A stretch of 14,921 nucleotides of DNA, from the NCBI GenBank assembly GCA_903923915.1, contig CAIXZI010000500.1, positions 1-14,921 of the forward strand, given 5' to 3'. Both the position numbers and the translations under genes were made by a program. This document shows, piece by piece, positions 6,968 through 14,921 of the stretch. Below the pieces are notes generated by a model. That model did no database searches, was not told the origin of the DNA, and was given only the letters and a program-made list of their open reading frames with translations. The DNA is from an uncultured Bacteroidota bacterium (GTDB lineage: Bacteria; Bacteroidota; Bacteroidia; B-17B0; Aurantibacillaceae). How positions within the stretch are numbered: position 1 is the stretch's first letter; each line of letters opens with the position of its first letter.

Positions 6968-8242
6968 TTAATCAGCAAACAAAGGATACTTGCGCATCAT
7001 GGTGTTTATTTTTGCTTTTGTTTTAGCTAATTCTTTTGGATTGTCTTTATTTTTTAAAACATGATCAACCAACTGAACTACTTTTATGCAATCTTTTTCT
7101 TTTAACCCACGAGATGTAATAGCCGGAGAACCAATACGAATGCCCGATGTAACAAAAGGAGATTTATCATCGAACGGAACCATGTTTTTATTTACGGTTA
7201 TATCAGCTTCGCCCAAAGCATGTTCGGCTTCTTTTCCGGTAAGGTTTTTACTGCGTAAATCAATCAACATACAATGGTTGTCTGTTCCACCCGAAACAAT
7301 TTTATAACCTAATTCTACAAACGTTTTTGCCATGGCTTGTGCGTTTTTTACAACCTGCACGCAATAGTGCATATACTCATCGCTTAAAGCTTCGCCATAG
7401 GCAATGGCTTTAGATGCAATAACATGTTCTAACGGGCCACCTTGTGTACCAGGAAACACAGCCGAATCAAGCAAAGCGCTCATCATTTTTATTTCTCCTT
7501 TTGGTGTTTTTTCTCCCCATGGGTTTGGAAAATCTTTTCCAATCATAATCATACCGCCGCGTGGTCCACGCAATGTTTTATGGGTTGTTGTAGTAACAAT
7601 GTGGCAATGAGGTAATGGGTCGTTTAATAAACCACGGGCAATTAAACCCGATGGGTGAGAAATATCTGCCATTAATAAAGCACCTACTTCATCTGCAATT
7701 TTGCGTAGGGTAACATAATCCCAATCTCTGCTATAGGCCGATGCACCGCAAATAATTAATTTTGGTTTTTCTGCAATAGCTGTTTTTCTAAGTGTATCAT
7801 AATTAATTTGTCCGGTTTTTTCTTCTACTCCATAAAAAGTAGCGTGGTATAATTTTCCGCTAAAGTTTACCGGAGAACCGTGTGTTAAATGCCCGCCATG
7901 AGAAAGATTAAAACCTAAAATAGTATCACCCGGTTTTAAGCAAGCTAACATAACCGCTGCATTTGCTTGTGCACCAGAGTGTGGTTGTACGTTTGCCCAA
8001 GCGGCTCCAAATAATTCTTTAGCCCTGTCTATTGCAATTTGTTCAATTTCATCAACCACTTCGCAGCCGCCATAATAACGTTTGTTGGGCAGGCCTTCGG
8101 CATATTTATTGGTAAGAACAGAACCCATGGCTTTCATCACATCATTGCTTACATAATTTTCTGAAGCAATTAATTCAATACCGCGCGTTTGACGGTCTTG
8201 TTCTTTTTTAATTAGGGAAAAAATTTTCGAATCTTTTTTCAT
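6968..8242 (-). CDS. glyA: Serine hydroxymethyltransferase
   Basis: This cytosolic PLP enzyme interconverts serine plus tetrahydrofolate with glycine plus 5,10-methylene-tetrahydrofolate, supplying one-carbon units. With the start at ATG 8242 it has 424 residues, the normal length. Visible landmarks: [12 protein letters not shown] (21-32), [15 protein letters not shown] (45-59), [10 protein letters not shown] (88-97), the PLP-contacting MADISHP (Asp193, His196), and [14 protein letters not shown] (217-230) with the Schiff-base lysine K222. The frame is open upstream to 8296, giving an 18-residue basic extension ([18 protein letters not shown]) not shared by the family, so the internal ATG is preferred. 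It lies 58 bp after the small exosortase-partner gene on the same strand and may be read through from that unit, although the functions are unrelated. All key residues are intact. Confidence 0.98.
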   Translation of the reverse strand: MKKDSKIFSLIKKEQDRQTRGIELIASENYVSNDVMKAMGSVLTNKYAEGLPNKRYYGGCEVVDEIEQIAIDRAKELFGAAWANVQPHSGAQANAAVMLACLKPGDTILGFNLSHGGHLTHGSPVNFSGKLYHATFYGVEEKTGQINYDTLRKTAIAEKPKLIICGASAYSRDWDYVTLRKIADEVGALLMADISHPSGLIARGLLNDPLPHCHIVTTTTHKTLRGPRGGMIMIGKDFPNPWGEKTPKGEIKMMSALLDSAVFPGTQGGPLEHVIASKAIAYGEALSDEYMHYCVQVVKNAQAMAKTFVELGYKIVSGGTDNHCMLIDLRSKNLTGKEAEHALGEADITVNKNMVPFDDKSPFVTSGIRIGSPAITSRGLKEKDCIKVVQLVDHVLKNKDNPKELAKTKAKINTMMRKYPLFAD

Positions 8243-8300
8243 AAGGTTTATTGTTGGTTGATGTTTATTCGTTCTTATTTGTTTTTTTAATCGCACTCAT

Positions 8301-8771
8301 TTATTCGCTTTGCTCGGTTGTTTGTTTGTAAAGATACGCGGTTGGAATTAAAATCATACACGCCACCGGAGATTGCAATAAACCCATAAATAAACGGCTA
8401 AATGTGTAGCCTTTATTTATATCGCCTAAAGCCCAGCCTGCTACAAAAAAAATTCCTGCCAGCAAAAATAACGAAAGATACAGTATGCTTAACCACCTTG
8501 TAACTTTTTTTTCATTAAAAAGCACGTTTAAAAATTGCTTTTGTATAAACCAAAACACAAAGGCAAAAAACGGCGTAATAAACCATTTGGCTGTATAAAT
8601 AACGTTGTAAGAAACATTACGTAGAAAAACCAAATACCCAACTACCGAATTGTTGCCGTTATAAAGTTTATTGTATAGCACATTATTAATGTTTACAAAA
8701 AGGTTTTCTCTAAGAAACCCTAATGATGCTAAAAGTAATATAAATAAAGCTATTTTAATTTTTAGGTTCAT
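8301..8771 (-). CDS. Small membrane partner of the exosortase (XrtF/XrtX-associated type)
   Basis: This 156-residue protein has about four membrane spans (5-20, 58-77, 93-115, 126-147). The stretch FLRENLFVNINNVLYNKL (19-36) after the first span, and its place directly after an exosortase gene, match the small membrane proteins annotated as exosortase-system-associated in Bacteroidota. The start ATG (8771-8769) lies inside the end of the exosortase gene, a 17 bp overlap that implies translational coupling and obligate co-expression. Its biochemical role is unknown; a subunit or chaperone of the transpeptidase in the inner membrane is plausible. The name rests on remembered resemblance and context; I cannot decide between the XrtF- and XrtX-associated families. 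Confidence 0.72.
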   Translation of the reverse strand: MNLKIKIALFILLLASLGFLRENLFVNINNVLYNKLYNGNNSVVGYLVFLRNVSYNVIYTAKWFITPFFAFVFWFIQKQFLNVLFNEKKVTRWLSILYLSLFLLAGIFFVAGWALGDINKGYTFSRLFMGLLQSPVACMILIPTAYLYKQTTEQSE

Positions 8772-9300
8772 GCGCTGCGTTTTCTTTTAACGAAGATTTT
8801 ACCCACCACATCCACAATAAAAAAATAATAGCATACACCAAAAAAGTAAATGTGTAGGTGTGATTAAACTCTATATACTGAGGTGCTAAATAATTTATGA
8901 TTGCTAAACTAATAACACGTAAAACATTTGTAATGTGAATGATAATGATACCTAAGGGAATGAACCAAAACTTCTTTTTTGTATTGCCAGGAAAAGCAAT
9001 TACAAATAAGGCAAAAAACATAAACAGGGTTAATGCATTACAGGGGCTGCCAATCCAAAGGGGGTGCGCACCATCAATACCAATAAGTTGCATATTACTA
9101 TCTTCAATACTTTGATAAACCGTAAAACCAAAAAGTTTTAAAACAAAAGCCGCATTAGCAATAATTAAACTAATTAATTTTTCATCTATTAATGTATTGG
9201 GCTTAACAAAAAATTCATAAAGTAAATACCAGCTTAAATAAAGTATAGAAGCAAAAACAAAAAAACGGGTTGTTTTATTTTTAAGATTTATAAAAGCCAT
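8755..9300 (-). CDS. Archaeosortase/exosortase family transpeptidase (XrtF/XrtX-like)
   Basis: This 181-residue integral membrane protein has about five spans (13-30, 43-60, 88-103, 113-138, 147-167). The catalytic triad of the exosortase/archaeosortase superfamily is present and in order: Cys87 in GSPCNALTLFMFF, Arg128 in TNVLRVISLAII, and His147 in EFNHTYTFTF. The compact length and the LLWMWW C-terminal span fit the short Bacteroidota exosortases (XrtF, XrtX) rather than the longer EpsH-type XrtA. These inner-membrane enzymes recognise C-terminal sorting signals of the PEP-CTERM kind and cleave or transfer exported proteins. It overlaps the small partner gene by 17 bp. The upstream neighbour is a giant secreted protein, separated by a hairpin repeat. 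No protein in this window has a recognisable C-terminal sorting tail, so the substrate must be encoded elsewhere. Confidence 0.88.
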   Translation of the reverse strand: MAFINLKNKTTRFFVFASILYLSWYLLYEFFVKPNTLIDEKLISLIIANAAFVLKLFGFTVYQSIEDSNMQLIGIDGAHPLWIGSPCNALTLFMFFALFVIAFPGNTKKKFWFIPLGIIIIHITNVLRVISLAIINYLAPQYIEFNHTYTFTFLVYAIIFLLWMWWVKSSLKENAAHEPKN

Positions 9301-9314
9301 TTATTTTTTTATTT

Positions 9315-9388
9315 TGTTGTTGCGAGGTACGAAGCAATCGCTATTACATGAGATTGCTACACCCCGTTGTGTTTCGTTTGCAACAACA
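9315..9388. repeat. REP-like long imperfect hairpin (TTGCGAGGxACGAAGCAATC type)
   Basis: This noncoding element fills most of the gap between the giant gene and the exosortase gene. Arms pair from outside in: TGTTGTTGC (9315-9323) with GCAACAACA (9380-9388), ACGAA (9329-9333) with TTCGT (9373-9377), and GCAATC (9334-9339) with GATTGC (9352-9357). The core TTGCGAGGTACGAAGCAATC resembles an intergenic repeat widespread in Bacteroidota and other phyla, often annotated as a REP or MITE-like sequence. It begins 18 bases after the giant gene's stop on the transcribed strand and could block 3' exonuclease or modulate read-through to the exosortase pair. Confidence 0.65.
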
Positions 9389-9406
9389 TTCTCTGCCGAA
9401 CAAGAT

Positions 9407-12400
9407 TTAATCTTCATCTTTTTGCCCGGTTAGTTGTTTAATTTTTTTAACGAACTGGTCTTTTTTAGTTGGACTGCATGTGTTAAATTGATACGACGGG
9501 CCTTTGTCCACTTTTTGTTTTTTATCTTTTACGTCTTTTACATCTGTATTAAATGCCTGGTTGCTGGACACCACACTCATTACTCCTTTAAAATAATTAA
9601 AGTAATACCAAGTGCTTTGATCTAACTCAAAATATATATCCAGTACATCGCCCGCTTTTTGTTTTTTAATTTGGATAAAACCAGGTACTTGCCTATAAAT
9701 CTCATTTTTAAATAAATTAGCCACACCAATGGTTCCGTTAGAGACAAATGATTTTGTTTTTTTATTGTAAGTCATTTTTACATCGCCTAGGAAAATAGAT
9801 TTTTCTAATTCATCCGGAAATTTTTTGTAGTTACCATACAGGTTTAATTCAGACAAGGCTTTGTCTCCGCGTTCTTTACCCAATATTTCTGCCAGTCCTT
9901 TTTCGAAGGTTTTATCTCCAAAATCAATTGGTGTAAACATGGTATTGTAGGTTTCAAAATCGGTTGCCATTTTTTTCATAGCTCCTTTATCAAAGAAAAA
10001 CTCTACCGCCATTAATAAATTAAATTGTGCGCTATCGTTAATGGTATTATGGGTAGCGTTTCCGGCTGTAGTAACTTTTACTTGCCCAAAATCTGCCCCA
10101 ATGTCAAGCTTTCCTTCTCCATATACCAAACAATTGGTGGTACCTAAACTTAAATAATTGCCGGGTAAAGAGTTCTCTACTAGTTTTTCTTTAGATGAAA
10201 TTTGATATTCTTTTTTCTCTTTATCAAAACCTAAGAAACCATCTGCTTTTAAAACATCTCTGTCGTTTTTATTTACATTATGGGGCGATAAAAAAGCCGA
10301 ATAGACCATGTTTGTATCAGGCGAATACATAATGCTGCAAGCCACCGGGTTACCACCTACATCTTTAGGTTCTTTTGGAATAGGAATTAAAATTTCTTTA
10401 GGATCAATTTCCCCTTCAAATTTTAAATACGATTTTCCTAAGCGACAAGTATGCAAAATTCTTGTTCCGCCATCGTAATATAAAAACTGATTGGTGGCTT
10501 TTAAATATACTTTACCTGCGTAGCTAAAATAATCGTTAAACTTAAAATTATCTTTTTCCGGAATTTCACCCTCTGAAATTGTTTGCCCAGAAGTATCAGG
10601 CTGTATTTTGGCAAAATGGATGTTGTAAGGTTTTTCATTTTCATCAAAATAGGTATAATCTCCCTGCGCTATATAACGTTTGCGGCCATCAAGAAAAGCG
10701 GTAACATTACGTATAGTGTGGTATTTAGTTACAGAGTTGGCAATAATAACCGCTTTTTTAAGTGTATCAATTACCGCGTTTTTTCTAATAGTTACCTTTC
10801 CGCTATCCGGAAATATTTTCATATCAGCAACATTAATAAAGGGTACGTTTATACAGTTAATAATGTATTTACGTAAATTATATTTAGCGGCTGGTGCATA
10901 AAAACGAAGTGAGTCTTGTTGAGGATGCACAGATATAAATTCGGGTGCATCAATTTGCAAATCATTATCGCCACTTGCATCAATTTTCTTTTGGTCATCA
11001 CCCAACTGAATAGTTTCGCTATCCATAAACCATTTAAACCTATCCATATAACTTACGTAATTATTTTTTGGGAAGCGAACAATAGAGCGTTTTCCGTTGG
11101 TAACAAACAAACCTGTGCGTTTTTCAAAGTCAATGGTAGCATTTACGTTATCAGTTGTAAACGTAAACCCTTCTTCATCAAATGCTTTTAGATGAAAATC
11201 GGCGGTATCCGAAAAAAACTTTTTTTGCTTAAATAATATTTTTTTAGAAATCAAATCAGCACGCTGAAAATCTACTTTTCCTTTACCGTATAATTCAATT
11301 GGCGATAAATCGTACCTACCTCTAAATTCGGCCTGCTTGTTATAGGTTGAGAATGGTGTTTCGGTATCAAAGGCATTTAGTAAATCTTTATAAGGCATCC
11401 AGTGTATATAAATTTTATCTCCGTGCGATTGCGGAAATTCATTAGGGTTTTCGGTTTCTTTTATATCAAAGGTTTGTGCAATACCATTTAATGAATCGGG
11501 AAAGAAAACAAAATCGCTGCCCTTACTTAATGATGAGCTAAATGTAATATCTCCACCACCACGTAAACCTTTATTGCTTAAACGAATTTCATTTTCAAAT
11601 TTTCCTTTGCCGCCATACACCTGATATCCGCCCGGAGGGGTTTTACGAATAAAACCCAACGAGTAATCTTTTTGAAGCGAGATGGTGTCTCTAAAAACAG
11701 GAAATATTCCAGAAGAAGTAAACTCGCCCTGAAACTTTAACGATGCATTGTTAAAGTTATCTAAACTATCAATGGTAAAAGGATCTAACTTAAAATAAAA
11801 CTTATCTCTGTTATACACACCACGTTGAATAGAGCGTCTTTCATAAAAGGCATACGAATCTTTAAAGCTTTTAAAGATGGGGTATTGAGGTGTGTTTATT
11901 CTGCCCGAGTGATTTTTTGGATTATCAACAGCCAGCTCTCCCGAAATATTTTCAACTACGGTTTGTACACGTTTAAATGGAATACTTCCGTCTGGCTCGG
12001 GCTCTAATGCTGTTACGTATATTCTTAAGGAGTCAACTTGCTTTAGGTTTACTTTATTTAAATCATAATCGTAAGAAAACTCTTTTCCATGAAACTCAAA
12101 TTTACCCGACGCTACAATACCACTAAAAGTAAAGCTGCGCCCTTTTTTTACAATAACATCACCCCCTTTAGGAAACACAAAAACTTTTTGTGTGTCGCTT
12201 AACAAAATTTGTTTTACACCATGTATGCGCATATCAAAATTATTGTTGAGTAAGTTAATAGATGCGTTGGTTTGCCCTGGTGTTACTGAGTGAAAGGTTA
12301 GTACATCGTAATCAGATAGTTTTTTATTGGCGTTTATGTAATTAAATAATTTATTTTTTATAACTATTTCATCGTTTTGCGGATTGTAGTTAATTAACCC

Positions 12401-13876
12401 AAAACTGGCTATTTTAATTAGTACCGGACGCAAATCAACCGCAAGCCATTTCATGTATTTGGCTAAATCAACCGCAGTAAACGTAGGCACTTTGCCGTTT
12501 TGCTCGTAGTACTGATTTATTTTTACAGCTGGATTTACCTCAGAAACCTCTCCTTTTAAGGCATTAAATCTTTCGGAAGTAAAAAAGTCTTGCGACTCAA
12601 AATAAGCTTGCCCTTGAAGGTTTGCGGCCAAAAAGCCTAAATCAATTTTTGGCGAATCAATTTTCCAAACCAACTCTTCAAAATACATATCTACTTTATG
12701 AAACGAATTATAAAACGGGGTTTTTTGAATACCTTGATCGGTACGAACTAAGGATACTTTTCGTTGATCTGCCAAGTATTTAAAATCGCAGGCAGGGTGT
12801 GTAATAGAATCTTTATCTAAATAAAATTTTACCTCGGCATTATCAGAAGTAATTTTATCGGCCGACATGATAAAGTTACGCGCCGATACTTGTAAGAAGC
12901 GCTGATTGTTTCGTTTAATAATAACTTTGGCCGGATTGGTAATATCGCCGCTACCCACAAACTGTGCGCCTCGCATAGAAAAGCCACCATCATAAAAAAC
13001 ATCTTTAATTACACTCTTTATTTCTAAACGCTTGGCATAGGTATCAAAACGAGGATAAGTTGCTTTACCATTTTCGCTGATTATTTTATCGCTTAACCTA
13101 CCCAACTGTGGTTTGTCAAAGTATTGTGCGTTATGAAAAATAGCCGAATCGCTGGTATATCCACCCGATTTACAATCTATATTATACTTTTTTACATCTG
13201 CGTAAACATCAGCTGGTAAACCGGTGCGTTTCCAGCTTACCGTGCCACCTTTGCCATAAAACCTACCAGATGTTGGATAATATGTGCCACTTGTATTTTC
13301 AATATTTATAGAATCGTTACGCAAATTACTTCCTGATAAAGTAACATTGGTAAACACCATTTTTGGAATGCTATCGTAATCAAATTTATAATCGTTTCCG
13401 TTGGTATACCATTGGCAACTGGCTGTTTTGTAAAACATACCGCTTTCAAAAACATTATCGCTCATTTCTAAAAAGTCGTTATATGGTTTCGGACTTTTAG
13501 TTTTTGCCATGATTTTATCTAATAGAGCCTGCCATTCGTCAAATATATTGGCAGATTGTTTTGAGTTAATAAAATTGGCTACAGCAATTAAGTAATTTTG
13601 AAAATAAGGATAAGGTTTTAGTTTTTTCTCTAGCATTTTGTTGCTGGTAGCGTATACATAGTTTTTGTAAAAGTTACTGTAGGCCGGTGTTTTCCAAAAC
13701 TTGCCAAGGTTTTCTATAAACGCTGCGGCATCATCTTTGTTGGCAGAATTATCCTGAAAATATTTATCAAGTTCTTTAATAAATTTAACCGAATCGGCGG
13801 TAAACGAAGTGGTTTTTTGCGAAAATGCGTTTAACGAAAAAAGACTTATTGCAAGTAGGACTAAAATGCGTTTCAT
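9407..13876 (-). CDS. Giant exported beta-rich protein of unknown function
   Basis: The ATG at 13876 gives 1489 residues; the frame also contains a TTG two codons upstream (13882), but the ATG begins a proper Sec signal (MKRILVLLAISLFSLNAFSQ). After the signal comes a helical region (about 25-145, rich in F/Y/K such as FIENLGKFWKTPAYSNFYKN). From about 150 to the end it is dominated by short amphipathic strands with recurring Gly-x-Gly turns and polar Asp/Lys edges (for example GRFYGKGGTVSWK, LRGGGDITFSSS, FELDQSTWYYFNYFKG). A second mixed helical insert lies near 440-520 and another near 1310-1380. There is no lipobox, no clear barrel-closing C-terminal strand (it ends LTGQKDED), no T9SS or PEP-CTERM tail and no catalytic motif I recognise. 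The pattern resembles long beta-solenoid or OstA/AsmA-like envelope proteins, which is only an impression. It precedes the exosortase pair on the same strand. Confidence 0.85.
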   Translation of the reverse strand: MKRILVLLAISLFSLNAFSQKTTSFTADSVKFIKELDKYFQDNSANKDDAAAFIENLGKFWKTPAYSNFYKNYVYATSNKMLEKKLKPYPYFQNYLIAVANFINSKQSANIFDEWQALLDKIMAKTKSPKPYNDFLEMSDNVFESGMFYKTASCQWYTNGNDYKFDYDSIPKMVFTNVTLSGSNLRNDSINIENTSGTYYPTSGRFYGKGGTVSWKRTGLPADVYADVKKYNIDCKSGGYTSDSAIFHNAQYFDKPQLGRLSDKIISENGKATYPRFDTYAKRLEIKSVIKDVFYDGGFSMRGAQFVGSGDITNPAKVIIKRNNQRFLQVSARNFIMSADKITSDNAEVKFYLDKDSITHPACDFKYLADQRKVSLVRTDQGIQKTPFYNSFHKVDMYFEELVWKIDSPKIDLGFLAANLQGQAYFESQDFFTSERFNALKGEVSEVNPAVKINQYYEQNGKVPTFTAVDLAKYMKWLAVDLRPVLIKIASFGLINYNPQNDEIVIKNKLFNYINANKKLSDYDVLTFHSVTPGQTNASINLLNNNFDMRIHGVKQILLSDTQKVFVFPKGGDVIVKKGRSFTFSGIVASGKFEFHGKEFSYDYDLNKVNLKQVDSLRIYVTALEPEPDGSIPFKRVQTVVENISGELAVDNPKNHSGRINTPQYPIFKSFKDSYAFYERRSIQRGVYNRDKFYFKLDPFTIDSLDNFNNASLKFQGEFTSSGIFPVFRDTISLQKDYSLGFIRKTPPGGYQVYGGKGKFENEIRLSNKGLRGGGDITFSSSLSKGSDFVFFPDSLNGIAQTFDIKETENPNEFPQSHGDKIYIHWMPYKDLLNAFDTETPFSTYNKQAEFRGRYDLSPIELYGKGKVDFQRADLISKKILFKQKKFFSDTADFHLKAFDEEGFTFTTDNVNATIDFEKRTGLFVTNGKRSIVRFPKNNYVSYMDRFKWFMDSETIQLGDDQKKIDASGDNDLQIDAPEFISVHPQQDSLRFYAPAAKYNLRKYIINCINVPFINVADMKIFPDSGKVTIRKNAVIDTLKKAVIIANSVTKYHTIRNVTAFLDGRKRYIAQGDYTYFDENEKPYNIHFAKIQPDTSGQTISEGEIPEKDNFKFNDYFSYAGKVYLKATNQFLYYDGGTRILHTCRLGKSYLKFEGEIDPKEILIPIPKEPKDVGGNPVACSIMYSPDTNMVYSAFLSPHNVNKNDRDVLKADGFLGFDKEKKEYQISSKEKLVENSLPGNYLSLGTTNCLVYGEGKLDIGADFGQVKVTTAGNATHNTINDSAQFNLLMAVEFFFDKGAMKKMATDFETYNTMFTPIDFGDKTFEKGLAEILGKERGDKALSELNLYGNYKKFPDELEKSIFLGDVKMTYNKKTKSFVSNGTIGVANLFKNEIYRQVPGFIQIKKQKAGDVLDIYFELDQSTWYYFNYFKGVMSVVSSNQAFNTDVKDVKDKKQKVDKGPSYQFNTCSPTKKDQFVKKIKQLTGQKDED

Positions 13877-13963
13877 GTACAAGATTTATATTCGACTAAA
13901 TTAACATCAATTTGTGTTGTACTACCTAAAGAAAAATTAATTTTTAAAAAAGCTATAAACAAA

Positions 13964-13994
13964 AAAACCCGACTCAGAAGATGAATCGGGTTTT
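13964..13994 (-). terminator. Intrinsic terminator after the right-edge beta-barrel gene
   Basis: AAAACCCGA (13964-13972) pairs perfectly with TCGGGTTTT (13986-13994), and the stem extends inward with one mismatch. On the minus strand the hairpin is followed by a run of T (seven T from 13967 to 13961, then GTTTAT), the classic rho-independent layout. It lies 19 bases after the stop of the gene at 14014-14856 and before the start of the giant gene at 13876, so the giant gene very likely has its own promoter in 13877-13963. Confidence 0.85.
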
Positions 13995-14013
13995 AGAAAA
14001 GTAAATTAAGTTG

Positions 14014-14856
14014 TTAAAATAAAAAACCAACGTTTATTTGTATACCATTAGTTTTTAAATTTTGTGCCGCATATGTAAAAGTGCTGCTTGAGCCAGAGCC
14101 ATTAATAGCTGTTGCATTATATACCGAAGTGGCTTTTACGGTTGAAATAAACGAATTTACAAAATTTACACTTAAGAAAATAGATGTTGTGCCCGCTAAA
14201 CGATACTCAGCACCACCACCCACGTTTAAACCAACTCTTACGGGTATGCAATCTTTATACATACTTAAACCTTTACTTACCGGATAAGAATTGTTTAAAG
14301 CGTCTACCGTATTATCGTCAGATTTAGCACCCACTAAAACACCTAAATTTCCTCCAAAATTAACAAAGTACTTAAACCCACTAATTTCTTTAGTTTTCAT
14401 TTTTAACAATAATGGTATCGTTACGTATGTGGTATGCATTTGACGAGAAGTTAAATAATGAGAGCTATAATCTCCGCTGGCATATCCGGCAGAAAAATCT
14501 GATGGATTGTGATCTTTTATTTCAATTAAAGCAGGGGTTTTGTCTACAATATAACCCGTGTGAATAGAGTTTAATGGCGAAAAATCATGTGTATAATTTA
14601 TTTTTCCTCCATCAAAATCTCCGCCAATACCTGTTTGAAAGGCAACTACATCGGTAAGCCTAAATTCTAAATTTAAACCAAAGCCAGCACCAAATATAGC
14701 GCCACCTTTAGAGTAGTAGTTGTTGGTTGGCATACTATACCAGGTTGGAGTTAGCCTGCCAAAAACACCAAAACGAACACTTTTGCTATCGTCTTGAGCT
14801 AAAATAGTTGTTGATGCAAAACTAATTGCAATAAACGTGTAAAGTAGTTTTTTCAT
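14014..14856 (-). CDS. Outer-membrane beta-barrel protein (PorT/OMP_b-brl-like)
   Basis: This 280-residue protein has a Sec signal peptide (MKKLLYTFIAISFASTTILAQ) followed by a small beta-barrel pattern: VRFGVFGRLTPTWYS (27-41), GFGLNLEFRLTDVVAFQTGIGG, the paired strands YVTIPLLLKMKTKEI and FKYFVNFGGNLGVLVGA, then GLNVGGGAEYRL and a final strand ending INVGFLF with the terminal Phe typical of outer-membrane barrels. Length and the alternation of Gly-rich strands fit the 8-10 strand outer-membrane beta-barrel domain common in Bacteroidota (PorT-family annotations are frequent for such proteins). No specific function can be deduced. It is transcribed alone within the window: a strong terminator follows it and 65 bp of noncoding sequence precedes it to the window edge. 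Confidence 0.8.
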   Translation of the reverse strand: MKKLLYTFIAISFASTTILAQDDSKSVRFGVFGRLTPTWYSMPTNNYYSKGGAIFGAGFGLNLEFRLTDVVAFQTGIGGDFDGGKINYTHDFSPLNSIHTGYIVDKTPALIEIKDHNPSDFSAGYASGDYSSHYLTSRQMHTTYVTIPLLLKMKTKEISGFKYFVNFGGNLGVLVGAKSDDNTVDALNNSYPVSKGLSMYKDCIPVRVGLNVGGGAEYRLAGTTSIFLSVNFVNSFISTVKATSVYNATAINGSGSSSTFTYAAQNLKTNGIQINVGFLF

Positions 14857-14869
14857 TTGCTTATTTTTT

Positions 14870-14892
14870 AATGGTTTTAAATGGTCAAATGG
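14870..14892 (-). other. Three phased CCATT direct repeats upstream of the beta-barrel gene
   Basis: On the minus strand the word CCATT occurs at 14892-14888, 14884-14880 and 14874-14870, spaced 8 and 10 bases apart, within 36 bases of the ATG at 14856. Direct repeats about one helical turn apart can be regulator binding sites, but the sequence is AT-rich and low in complexity and chance is a real alternative. The rest of the upstream stretch to the window end shows no clear Bacteroidota-type TAnnTTTG box. Confidence 0.2.
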
Positions 14893-14921
14893 AACACGCT
14901 AATAAAAAATTAAAAATAATG

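Noticed and set aside
8243..8296. 18-codon upstream extension of glyA (start at 8296)
   Set aside because: The extension is basic, not shared by serine hydroxymethyltransferases, and the ATG at 8242 gives the family's usual N-terminus and length.
9407..9500. C-terminus of the giant protein as a possible exosortase or T9SS sorting signal
   Set aside because: It ends in a charged stretch (KKIKQLTGQKDED) with no hydrophobic span and no Ig-like T9SS domain pattern.
10583..11191. Three plus-strand open frames (60-97 codons) inside the giant gene
   Set aside because: They are antisense to a long intact minus-strand frame, have no family resemblance, and reflect the low stop density of the opposite strand.
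13877..13882. TTG start two codons upstream of the giant gene's ATG
   Set aside because: The ATG at 13876 directly begins a standard signal peptide with a Lys-Arg n-region, so the TTG is unnecessary.

Overview
The window looks like a chromosomal segment of an AT-rich member of the Bacteroidota. Support for this comes from the exosortase plus small membrane partner pair, the SHMT variant with an 'ADISHP' motif, the absence of clear Shine-Dalgarno sequences before starts, the lipoprotein and outer-membrane signal types, and three intergenic repeats of kinds I recall from this phylum. I cannot place it to genus. All eleven complete genes end in TAA. I see no tRNA, rRNA, CRISPR, transposase, integrase or phage gene.

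Left edge (1-1435, minus strand): a NIF3-family dinuclear metal protein with an inserted PII/CutA-like domain, followed one base later by the N-terminal part of a coiled-coil C4 zinc-ribbon protein that runs off the window. The divergent spacer (1436-1659) holds a structured repeat and a perfect 6+6 bp palindrome.

Plus-strand operon (1660-5859): four tightly packed genes encode an outer-membrane beta-barrel, a Rieske 2Fe-2S protein with a Tat-like and lipoprotein-like leader, an imelysin (M75/EfeO-like) lipoprotein with the GxHxxE motif, and a di-heme cytochrome c oxidoreductase lipoprotein of the DUF1111/MauG-like family. Junctions are 1 bp overlap, 1 bp gap and 6 bp gap. Together they look like an envelope redox system, probably for iron or another metal. 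That function is inferred, not shown.

Minus-strand block (5862-13876, read right to left): a very large secreted protein of about 1489 residues and unknown function; a REP-like hairpin repeat; an archaeosortase/exosortase family transpeptidase overlapping by 17 bp a small four-helix membrane partner; serine hydroxymethyltransferase (glyA); a GC-rich hairpin repeat; and a polytopic membrane protein resembling DUF6056/GT-C proteins. The last gene converges on the plus-strand operon with only 2 bp between stop codons.

Right edge (14014-14856, minus): an outer-membrane beta-barrel protein with its own intrinsic terminator at 13964-13994.

The most interesting parts are the barrel-Rieske-imelysin-diheme cassette, the exosortase pair with no visible substrate, and the giant unrecognised secreted protein. 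Everything rests on reading the sequence and remembered family motifs; no database search was run.
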